A DNA stretch of 13,037 bases, taken from an uncultured Methylophilus sp. (lineage in GTDB: Bacteria > Pseudomonadota > Gammaproteobacteria > Burkholderiales > Methylophilaceae). The position numbers and the translations under genes are program-made. The DNA lies in the NCBI GenBank assembly GCA_936943315.1, contig CAKZJM010000391.1:1-13037 (forward strand). Reading direction: 5' to 3'. Below the pieces are notes generated by a model that was not told the DNA's origin, made no database searches, and saw nothing but the letters and a program-made list of their open reading frames with translations. This document shows positions 6,995 through 12,698 of the stretch, piece after piece; the first letter of the stretch is position 1; each line of letters starts with the position of its first letter.

Positions 6995-7912
6995 ATGTTT
7001 GGTTATTCGATGGCAGATATAGGCAATATTGTGGTGATGCAGGGCTTTTCGGGCCTGAGCATGTTTACAGTGTTGCTGCTGATGGCACTTGGTCTCGCGA
7101 TTATTTTCGGGCAGATGGGCGTCATTAACATGGCGCACGGTGAGTTTATGACCATAGGCGCTTACACCACCGTACTTATTTCTAAAGTAGCAGCCAGTTA
7201 TGGCTTCACGGATTACTACTTTGTGTTTGCCATTGCGATTGCCTTCTTGCTGGCCTTCGCTGTCGGCTACTTTGTTGAATTCATTATGATCAGGCATCTC
7301 TATAAACGGCCACTAGATACGCTGCTGGCGACCTGGGGGTTGAGTCTGGTCATGCAACAAATTTTCCGTTCTTCATTCGGCGCCAAAGAGGTCAGTGCCG
7401 AGTTGCCTGAGTGGATGCTGGGCTCTTTCAAACCGACACCAGATATCGATATCCCGATTAACGGCGTGTTTGTGATGGTGCTGGCGGCCCTGGTGACCTT
7501 TGGTGTTTATATGTTCATGTACAAATCCCGCTGGGGCTTGCGTGTGCGCGCCACAGTGCAAAACCGTACCATGGCTGGCGCAGTGGGCATCAACACCGCC
7601 AAAGTTGACCGCGTCACCTTTGCCCTTGGTTGCGGCATTGCCGGGATTGCTGGTGCAGCCTTTACCACCATTGCGTCTACCGGCCCGACCACAGGTACCT
7701 TGTACATCGTCGACAGCTTTATGGTGGTGGTGTTTGGCGGCGCAGCCAGCATTGTCGGGACGATTGCCTCTGCCTTCGGTATTGCCCAGGCGCAATCGGT
7801 ACTGCAATTCTTTATGACCAGCTCCATGGGTAAGGTCTCCACCTTGCTCGTCATCGTCACTATCCTGATGATGAAACCGGAAGGTCTGTTTGCCTCCAAA
7901 CTGCGTAAATAA
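6995..7912 (+). CDS. urtB: Urea/amide ABC transporter permease UrtB (LivH family, FmdE-like)
   Basis: This inner-membrane protein is one half of the transmembrane channel for urea/amides. The ATG at 6995 follows AAAGGAGA (6982-6989). The 305-residue product is hydrophobic throughout, with about eight membrane segments expected of PF02653 permeases. Diagnostic blocks are IIFGQMGVINMAHGEF near residue 36, RPLDTLLATWGLSL near 109 and GVNTAKVDRVTFALG-type residues near 198-212, the loop that meets the ATPases. The length equals the permease core. Many annotated UrtB proteins carry an additional periplasmic N-terminal domain of some 200 residues that is absent here; the good ribosome site argues that this is the true start. 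The gene sits between two hairpin-bearing gaps of 126 and 112 bp, unlike the tight urtC-urtD junction. Confidence 0.92.
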   Translation: MFGYSMADIGNIVVMQGFSGLSMFTVLLLMALGLAIIFGQMGVINMAHGEFMTIGAYTTVLISKVAASYGFTDYYFVFAIAIAFLLAFAVGYFVEFIMIRHLYKRPLDTLLATWGLSLVMQQIFRSSFGAKEVSAELPEWMLGSFKPTPDIDIPINGVFVMVLAALVTFGVYMFMYKSRWGLRVRATVQNRTMAGAVGINTAKVDRVTFALGCGIAGIAGAAFTTIASTGPTTGTLYIVDSFMVVVFGGAASIVGTIASAFGIAQAQSVLQFFMTSSMGKVSTLLVIVTILMMKPEGLFASKLRK

Positions 7913-7919
7913 CAGATAG

Positions 7920-7952
7920 GGCAACGCGGGAGTAGATTTCTCGCGCGTTGCC
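7920..7952 (+). promoter_or_regulatory. Hairpin between urtB and urtC without a U-tract
   Basis: GGCAACGCG (7920-7928) pairs perfectly with CGCGTTGCC (7944-7952). After one G-G mismatch, three more pairs (7930-7932 with 7940-7942) close a 7-base loop, TAGATTT. It starts eight bases after the urtB stop. The following bases are ATAAGTAAATAG, so no intrinsic termination signal is present. It is the second long hairpin between transporter genes and differs in sequence from the urtA-urtB hairpin. A role in segment-specific message stability or partial attenuation is inferred. The AT-rich stretch after it (7953-8010) could host a promoter for urtC, but I found no well-spaced -35/-10 pair. Confidence 0.65.
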
Positions 7953-8024
7953 ATAAGTAAATAGACGTATTAGTACTTTATATCTGTCGCAATAGAATCA
8001 ACGCATCAACAGAGGAGAATCTTG

Positions 8025-9302
8025 ATGACATTATGGGAAAAAATAACCTCCAGCCCCATGCTGGGGGGTAAAGAGGGAGTGATCGGCCTGGCAGTACTGG
8101 CCGCTATCATCTTCGTCGTGCTGCCGTTAAGTGTGGATATCTTCCGCCTGAACCTGATCGGCAAATACCTGACTTACGCTTTTGTGGCGGTAGGCCTGGT
8201 CATGTTGTGGGGGCACGGGGGGATCTTAAGTTTGGGACAGGGCATTTTCTTCGGCCTGGGTGGATACGCCATGGCGATGTTCCTCAAGCTCGAAGCTTCT
8301 GATCCTATCACGACTAAAATTCAGTCCACGCCAGGTATCCCTGACTTTATGGACTGGAACCAGTTGACTGCTTTGCCCTGGTTCTGGGAGCCGTTCAAAA
8401 GCTTACCGTTTACCATTTTTGCGGTGCTGACTATTCCGGCCCTGTTTGCTTACATCATCGGTTATGCCATGTTTAAGCGTCGTGTGGGTGGTGTCTACTT
8501 CTCCATCATCACACAAGCAGTTGCATTGATTCTGAGTATCCTCATCGTCGGCCAGCAAGGCTACACAGGCGGTGTGAACGGGATGACAGACTTGCGTACT
8601 ATGCTGGGTTGGGATATCCGTAGTGATTCTGCGAAATATATCCTCTACTTTGTGAATGGCCTGTTGTTGTTCGGCGCCATTTTCCTGTCCAAATACATCA
8701 TGAGCAGCAAGTTCGGCATGCTGCTGCTGGCGATGCGCGACAAAGAAGAGCGTGTACGGTTCTCCGGCTACGATGTCTCCAACTTCAAGATCTTTATCTT
8801 CTGCCTGGCAGCGATGATGTCTGCGGTGGGCGGTGCCATGTTTACCCTGCAGGTAGGCTTTATGTCACCTTCGTTTGTGGGTATCGTGCCATCTATTGAA
8901 ATGGTGATCTTCTGTGCGGTGGGTGGACGGGCTTCACTGGTAGGCGCGGTCTACGGCACTTTGCTGGTCAATTACGGTAAAACCGTGTTCTCTGAGACTT
9001 ATCCAGAACTGTGGCTGTTCCTGATGGGCGGGTTATTTATCTCCGTGGTGATGTTCTTCCCTAACGGCCTGGCTGGTATCTGGGACAAGCTCGCAACCAA
9101 ATACGGCTGGTTTAAAGACAAGGCTGAAGCAAAAAAGCCTGAGGTAAGTACTTCCGGGGTAGAAGCACAAGCAGTACTTACCGATGTATCCCCAGCCACG
9201 GCGACTGAATCTACCGATGTCGCCAGTATGAAAGCAACACGCAAGAAAGCAGGTGCGAAACCCCTGCTTGAAGGTAACAAAATGAGAGGAGCAGAAGCAT
9301 GA
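8025..9302 (+). CDS. urtC: Urea/amide ABC transporter permease UrtC (LivM family, FmdF-like) with long polar C-terminal tail
   Basis: This is the second inner-membrane permease subunit, pairing with UrtB. The ATG at 8025 lies seven bases after GAGGAG (8012-8017); the TTG directly before it is ignored. Of 425 residues, about the first 363 form the LivM-type membrane domain. Blocks there include GHGGILSLGQGIFFGLGGYAM near residue 63, RRVGGVYFSIITQA near 152, QGYTGGVNGMTD near 179, LAMRDKEERVRFSGYD near 236 (the ATPase-contact loop) and GGRASLVGAVYGT near 303. The last 62 residues (bases 9114-9299) form a hydrophilic Ala/Lys/Thr/Ser-rich tail with no recognisable domain, which is longer than I expect for UrtC. 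Its stop overlaps the urtD start by ATGA, so UrtC and UrtD are translationally coupled. Confidence 0.92.
   Translation: MTLWEKITSSPMLGGKEGVIGLAVLAAIIFVVLPLSVDIFRLNLIGKYLTYAFVAVGLVMLWGHGGILSLGQGIFFGLGGYAMAMFLKLEASDPITTKIQSTPGIPDFMDWNQLTALPWFWEPFKSLPFTIFAVLTIPALFAYIIGYAMFKRRVGGVYFSIITQAVALILSILIVGQQGYTGGVNGMTDLRTMLGWDIRSDSAKYILYFVNGLLLFGAIFLSKYIMSSKFGMLLLAMRDKEERVRFSGYDVSNFKIFIFCLAAMMSAVGGAMFTLQVGFMSPSFVGIVPSIEMVIFCAVGGRASLVGAVYGTLLVNYGKTVFSETYPELWLFLMGGLFISVVMFFPNGLAGIWDKLATKYGWFKDKAEAKKPEVSTSGVEAQAVLTDVSPATATESTDVASMKATRKKAGAKPLLEGNKMRGAEA
9143..9182. repeat. Perfect 10-bp inverted repeat inside the urtC tail
   Basis: GGTAAGTACT (9143-9152) and AGTACTTACC (9173-9182) are exact reverse complements separated by 20 bases. 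The repeat lies entirely in the codons of the non-conserved UrtC C-terminal tail. It could form an RNA hairpin ahead of urtD, or be the scar of a small palindromic insertion that lengthened the tail in frame. Confidence 0.6.
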
Positions 9303-10042
9303 GTAACACAGACTTCGTCTTGGCTGTAGAAGATTTGACCGTCTCCTTTGATGGCTTTAAAGCGGTGGATAGCCTCACCATGTATATCGATAAAAACGAA
9401 CTGCGTGTGCTGGTGGGCCCCAACGGCGCCGGTAAAACCACGGTGCTTGACCTGATTTGCGGTAAAACCAAGTCCACGGCGGGTTCGATTAAATTTAACA
9501 ATACTGAGCTGACCAAACTGTCCGAGCACGAAATCGTGCGTTCAGGCGTAGGGCGCAAGTTCCAGAACCCGTCCATCTATGAAAACCTGACGGTGTACCA
9601 GAACCTGGAAGTGTCGTACCCCAAAGGTCGTGGCGTGTTTGGCAGCCTGACCTTCAAACGCACACAAGAGGTTGAAGACCGGGTGCGCAAGGTAGCAGAA
9701 GACATCATGCTCACTGAGTTTCTCGACATGGAGTCTGCCTTGCTCAGTCATGGCCAGAAGCAATGGCTGGAAATCGGCATGCTGCTGATGCAGGAACCAG
9801 AGTTGTTGATGCTGGATGAGCCAGTGGCCGGGATGAGTGCGAAAGAGCGCGACCAAACGGCCGATCTGCTCAACCGTATCTGCCAGAACCGCTCGGTGAT
9901 CGTGATTGAGCACGACATGGAATTCGTCAAGAAAATCGCGCACAAGGTGACCGTGCTGCATCAAGGCAAAATCCTCGCCGAAGGGCCGATGGAAAAAGTG
10001 CAGGCAGACGAAAAAGTCATTGAAGTGTATTTAGGCCATTAA
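9299..10042 (+). CDS. urtD: Urea/amide ABC transporter ATPase UrtD
   Basis: This cytoplasmic ATP-binding subunit powers urea/amide import together with UrtE. The 247-residue protein has the full nucleotide-binding set: Walker A GPNGAGKTT (residues 40-48), Q-loop region RKFQNPSIYENLTV (near 86-99), signature LSHGQKQWLEI (149-159), Walker B LLMLDEP with Asp173 and Glu174, and the switch His205 in VIEHDMEFV. LSHGQ in place of LSGGQ is usual for UrtD and helps separate it from the related LivG. The start ATG overlaps the urtC stop by four bases (ATGA) and AGAGGAG lies just upstream, so coupled translation is expected. It ends 29 bp before urtE. No residues needed for catalysis are missing. Confidence 0.95.
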   Translation: MSNTDFVLAVEDLTVSFDGFKAVDSLTMYIDKNELRVLVGPNGAGKTTVLDLICGKTKSTAGSIKFNNTELTKLSEHEIVRSGVGRKFQNPSIYENLTVYQNLEVSYPKGRGVFGSLTFKRTQEVEDRVRKVAEDIMLTEFLDMESALLSHGQKQWLEIGMLLMQEPELLMLDEPVAGMSAKERDQTADLLNRICQNRSVIVIEHDMEFVKKIAHKVTVLHQGKILAEGPMEKVQADEKVIEVYLGH

Positions 10043-10071
10043 CTAAAGCGCCATTACTTTAGGAGTATCGC

Positions 10072-10761
10072 ATGTTTGAAATTGAGAATTTGCAGGTAAG
10101 TTATGGCCAGAGCCAGGTCATTCATGGCCTGAATTTTAAAGCCAACAAAAACGAAACCCTGGCCATTATGGGCCGCAACGGCATGGGTAAAACCACGCTG
10201 TTCAAATCGCTGATGGGCATTTTGCCGAGTAAGGCAACCAAAGCCACGGTGGATGGCGTAGACCTGCAAGGGTCTGCCACCCATGACCGAGTCATGAAAG
10301 GCCTGGCCTATGTGCCACAAGGCCGCTGGATTTTCCCTAACATGACCGTGCAGGAAAACATTGAAACTGGCCTGGAAAAATCATCCAGCGGTGAAATTCC
10401 CGATGATATTTTTGCCCTGTTCCCGGTGTTGCACGAGATGCGCAAACGCAAGGGTGGCAACCTGTCTGGTGGTCAGCAACAGCAACTAGCCATTGCCCGT
10501 GCGCTGGTGACCAACCCGAAAGTGTTGTTGCTCGATGAGCCAACCGAAGGGATTCAGCCGTCTATCATCAAAGACATCGCCAAAGTACTGAATGAAATCC
10601 GCAAAATGCGTGAAATCACCATCATCGTTTCCGAACAGGTGCTGAGCTTTACCATGGAAGTGGCGGATCGTATTATCGTCATCGACAAAGGCCGCTTTAT
10701 CCATGAAGATACCCGCGACAATGTTGACGCGGCCAAGGTGAAAAGTTATCTGTCTGTTTAA
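10072..10761 (+). CDS. urtE: Urea/amide ABC transporter ATPase UrtE
   Basis: This is the second cytoplasmic ATPase of the transporter, 229 residues long. Its start follows TTTAGGAG (bases 10058-10065). Motifs are Walker A GRNGMGKTT (residues 34-42), Q-loop AYVPQGR with Gln83, signature LSGGQ (131-135) and Walker B VLLLDEP with Asp155 and Glu156. The usual switch histidine is replaced by Gln189 in IIVSEQ. LivF-type subunits commonly have Glu-Gln at this place, so this is a family trait and not damage. The RNGMGKTT Walker A and the WIFPNMTVQENI stretch point to UrtE over LivF. It closes the transporter block; a palindromic repeat element follows within 5 bp of the stop. Confidence 0.94.
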   Translation: MFEIENLQVSYGQSQVIHGLNFKANKNETLAIMGRNGMGKTTLFKSLMGILPSKATKATVDGVDLQGSATHDRVMKGLAYVPQGRWIFPNMTVQENIETGLEKSSSGEIPDDIFALFPVLHEMRKRKGGNLSGGQQQQLAIARALVTNPKVLLLDEPTEGIQPSIIKDIAKVLNEIRKMREITIIVSEQVLSFTMEVADRIIVIDKGRFIHEDTRDNVDAAKVKSYLSV

Positions 10762-10765
10762 TTGG

Positions 10766-10861
10766 TTTTTTAGCCACAGAGGACACAGAGGGCACAGAGA
10801 AAAGCTTCATTCAACGCATGTTGGTGTTTGAATCTCTGTGATCTCTGTGGCAATTAAAAAA
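10766..10861. repeat. Palindromic element A: inverted arrays of 9-bp CACAGAG units between urtE and ureD
   Basis: The left arm holds three tandem 9-bp units (10773-10799: GCCACAGAG, then GACACAGAG, then GGCACAGAG). The right arm holds two inverted units (10834-10851: CTCTGTGAT and CTCTGTGGC). The outer 18 bases of the arms match at 16 positions as an inverted repeat. T6 (10766-10771) on the left and A6 (10856-10861) on the right extend the symmetry. The interior of about 34 bases is unrelated. A further GTCTGTGGC at 10877-10885 resembles another right unit. On the + strand the right arm is followed by A-rich sequence and not T-rich, so it is a poor terminator for urtE. Confidence 0.7.
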
Positions 10862-10895
10862 TAATGCTTTTGATGTGTCTGTGGCATGATGCGGT

Positions 10896-11762
10896 ATGGA
10901 TGATTTTAACCTGACGATTGCCTCGCCCGCACAACAACGTCTCGCCAAACACTGGCAAGCAAAGCTGGAACTTGGTTTTTGCAGACGTGAAGCGCGCTCC
11001 TATCTCGCCCACCGCTTACACAATGGCCCACTGGTTGTACAAAAAAGCCTGCATCCTGAAGGTGAGGATGTATGCCATGCCGTGATTGTGCATCCGCCAG
11101 GCGGTGTCGCTGGTGGCGATGCTTTGCAGCTGTGCGTCAATCTGGACACGGGCGCACGGGCCTTATTGACGACGCCTGGAGCAGGTAAGTGGTATAAGGC
11201 CAATGGTAGCCAGGCGACGCAGACGCTGCAATTCCACCTCTCGGCAGGCAGTGGCCTCGAATGGTTGCCGCAAGAGAATATCCTGTTTGATGGTGCTGAA
11301 GTCGGGTTTGCTGCGGAGATCCAGTTGGCGGCAGATGCCACATTTGCGGGCTGGGACATTGCCTGCCTGGGACGTCAGGCACAACAGGAAGTCTGGCAAC
11401 GCGGCGTTTACCGGTTAAACCAGAAGATTTTACGCCACGGCAAGCTGATCTGGAATGAGCGCGCCAACATGCGTGCAGATGATCTGGTGAAAGCCAGCCT
11501 TGTTGGTTTAAATCATGCCGTGGTGTTTGGTACATTCCTGGTCTGCGCTGGTGTAGTCCCTGCAGAAGTATTGCAAGCCTGCCGCGAGATTGCGCTTGCA
11601 GACGCCAAGGTCGGCATCACCGCCTTGCCTGAGGTATTATGCATCCGTTATGTCGGTGATTCCTCACAGCAGGCCAGGCAATATTTCGAAGCTTGCTGGC
11701 ACATACTCAGGCCTTGGTATGCCGGGCGAGCGGCAGTGCGGCCGAGAATATGGAATACATGA
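10896..11762 (+). CDS. ureD: Urease accessory protein UreD (UreH)
   Basis: This cytoplasmic chaperone of 288 residues binds apo-urease and, with UreF and UreG, helps load nickel and the carbamylated lysine site. Family blocks are WQAKLELGF near residue 20, GPLVVQKSLHPEG near 47, CHAVIVHPPGGVAGGD near 62, LLTTPGAGKWYK near 93, LEWLPQENILFDGA near 119, a CLGRQA block near 150 and the terminal RPRIWNT. Length and termination are normal. The start ATG at 10896 has no recognisable Shine-Dalgarno (TGATGCGGT precedes it), so translation may be weak. The gene is separated from urtE and from ureA by palindromic elements, and gene-specific promoters are not evident. It is the first urease gene of the cluster, the common order in proteobacteria. 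Confidence 0.93.
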   Translation: MDDFNLTIASPAQQRLAKHWQAKLELGFCRREARSYLAHRLHNGPLVVQKSLHPEGEDVCHAVIVHPPGGVAGGDALQLCVNLDTGARALLTTPGAGKWYKANGSQATQTLQFHLSAGSGLEWLPQENILFDGAEVGFAAEIQLAADATFAGWDIACLGRQAQQEVWQRGVYRLNQKILRHGKLIWNERANMRADDLVKASLVGLNHAVVFGTFLVCAGVVPAEVLQACREIALADAKVGITALPEVLCIRYVGDSSQQARQYFEACWHILRPWYAGRAAVRPRIWNT

Positions 11763-11917
11763 TTTACCGCCGATGAACGCAGATGAACGCCGATAAATCG
11801 ATAAGCTGTGATTGACCTGATTGAAAGCTAACGTTTTGGGTGTATTAAAATAACTACAAATTCAGTGGTTACAATTGAATATCATCGGCGTTTATCTGCG
11901 TGTATCGGCGGATAAAT
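11763..11917. repeat. Palindromic element B: inverted arrays of 10-bp CGCCGATRAA units between ureD and ureA
   Basis: The left arm has three contiguous 10-bp units close to CGCCGATRAA at 11768-11797, the middle one reading CGCAGATGAA. The right arm (11881-11910) has three inverted units in the same order; read on the - strand the middle unit is CGCAGATAAA, again with the CGCAG variant in the centre. Flanks TTTAC (left) and GATAAATT (right) continue the symmetry. The interior of 83 bases (11798-11880) is unrelated AT-rich DNA. The layout mirrors element A with a different unit sequence and period. It begins directly after the ureD stop and ends 16 bases before ureA. Confidence 0.72.
11821..11848 (+). 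promoter_or_regulatory. Candidate sigma-70-like promoter for ureA inside element B
   Basis: TTGAAA (11821-11826; 5 of 6 to TTGACA) is followed after 16 bases by TATTAA (11843-11848; 4 of 6 to TATAAT), in the AT-rich interior of the palindromic element and about 85 bases before the ureA start. If used, the transcript would carry only the right arm of the element as its leader. This is a pattern match only. Confidence 0.25.
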
Positions 11918-11933
11918 TAAAAAGAGAGTTTGT

Positions 11934-12236
11934 ATGGAACTGACCCCAAGAGAAAAAGACAAGTTACTGATCTTCACGGCGGCTTTGCTGGCCGAAAGAC
12001 GCAAAGCACGCGGATTGAAACTGAATTACCCGGAAGCAGTTGCGTTTATTTCTGCCGCGATCATGGAAGGCGCGCGTGACGGTAAAACGGTCGCTGAGCT
12101 GATGAGCTATGGCACCACCTTGCTGACCCGCGATGAAGTGATGGAAGGCGTGCCGGAAATGATACCGGATATACAAATCGAAGCGACCTTCCCGGATGGT
12201 ACCAAGCTGGTCACCGTGCATCACCCCATTCCATAG
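11934..12236 (+). CDS. ureA: Urease gamma subunit UreA
   Basis: This is the smallest structural subunit of nickel urease, which hydrolyses urea to ammonia and carbamate in the cytoplasm. The 100-residue length is standard for a separate gamma chain. The start MELTPREKDKLLIF, the ARGLKLNYPEAVA block near residue 25, MEGARDGKTVAELM near 44 and the end TVHHPIP are all typical. AGAGAG at 11923-11928 serves as ribosome site. Having gamma and beta as separate genes is the usual arrangement outside Helicobacter and the plants. A 153-bp gap carrying a palindromic element separates it from ureB, whereas these genes are usually close together. No change is seen in the protein. Confidence 0.96.
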   Translation: MELTPREKDKLLIFTAALLAERRKARGLKLNYPEAVAFISAAIMEGARDGKTVAELMSYGTTLLTRDEVMEGVPEMIPDIQIEATFPDGTKLVTVHHPIP

Positions 12237-12360
12237 GTGTGAATGATGAAAATGGCGAATTGCGGCGTTGCGCGGTACTCGAAATCCTCATGTACTCCAG
12301 TACATTCCGGTTTCTGCGTTCCGTGCGCCTTGCACTTCATCCATTTTGATCATTCACTGA
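12237..12360. repeat. Palindromic element C: concentric inverted repeat between ureA and ureB
   Basis: Outer arms GTGAATGATGAAAATGG (12239-12255) and CCATTTTGATCATTCAC (12341-12357) match at 16 of 17 positions as an inverted repeat. Inner arms ATGTACT (12290-12296) and AGTACAT (12299-12305) are perfect around CC. Both pairs share the same centre (about 12298), and GAAA (12281-12284) against TTTC (12311-12314) supports pairing between them, so the whole 119-bp block is one imperfect palindrome. The segments around 12262-12276 and 12316-12333 are GC-rich and only loosely complementary. No U-tract follows. It fills nearly all of the ureA-ureB gap and ends before the ureB ribosome site AAAAGGA. 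Confidence 0.7.
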
Positions 12361-12389
12361 CATATGCAAAAAATTCAAAAGGATAAAAC

Positions 12390-12698
12390 ATGATTCCCGG
12401 CGAAATGCAGGTCGCGGCAGGCGACATCGAATTAAACACAGGGCGCGAAACCGTGACGCTGGATGTGGCGAATAAAGGTGATCGACCAATACAGGTCGGC
12501 TCACATTATCATTTTTATGAGACCAATGACGCTTTGTCATTTGACCGCGCATTGGCCTATGGCTGCCGCCTCAATATTGCTGCGGGCACGGCGGTGCGTT
12601 TTGAGCCAGGCCAGACACGTACCGTGCAACTGGTCAAACTGGCCGGAGACAGACAAGTATATGGCTTTGCAGCGCGAGTGATGGGAGCCTTGAAATGA
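12390..12698 (+). CDS. ureB: Urease beta subunit UreB
   Basis: This is the beta structural subunit of urease, 102 residues long. MIPGEM opens the protein as in most beta chains. NTGRETVTLDVANKGDRPIQ (near residues 16-35), VGSHYHFYETNDAL (near 36-49), LNIAAGTAVRFEPG (near 61-74) and YGFAARVMG near the end are the family blocks. It assembles with UreA and UreC into the (alpha-beta-gamma)3 enzyme. The ribosome site AAAAGGA (12377-12383) is well placed and lies just outside the repeat element that occupies the gap to ureA. Its stop overlaps the ureC start by ATGA, indicating coupled translation of beta and alpha. Confidence 0.96.
   Translation: MIPGEMQVAAGDIELNTGRETVTLDVANKGDRPIQVGSHYHFYETNDALSFDRALAYGCRLNIAAGTAVRFEPGQTRTVQLVKLAGDRQVYGFAARVMGALK

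Noticed and set aside
6904..7952. Intrinsic terminators after urtA and urtB
   Set aside because: Both hairpins lack a following U-tract, and the downstream genes belong to the same transporter, so full termination is unlikely.
7373..7954. 193-residue open frame on the - strand over urtB
   Set aside because: It is antisense to a well-defined permease gene and is compositionally biased (His/Gly/Asn-rich), as expected from reading a codon-biased gene backwards. It has no ribosome site or family match.
8999..9529. 176-residue open frame on the - strand across the urtC-urtD junction
   Set aside because: It spans two real genes antisense and has no ribosome site or known motif.
10185..10640. UrtE as a defective ATPase because the switch His is Gln189
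   Set aside because: LivF-type ATPases normally have Glu-Gln at this place, and all other catalytic motifs are intact.
10773..11910. CRISPR array from the regularly repeated short units around ureD
   Set aside because: The units are 9-10 bp, contiguous without spacers and arranged as inverted arms, which does not fit a CRISPR array; no cas gene is visible.
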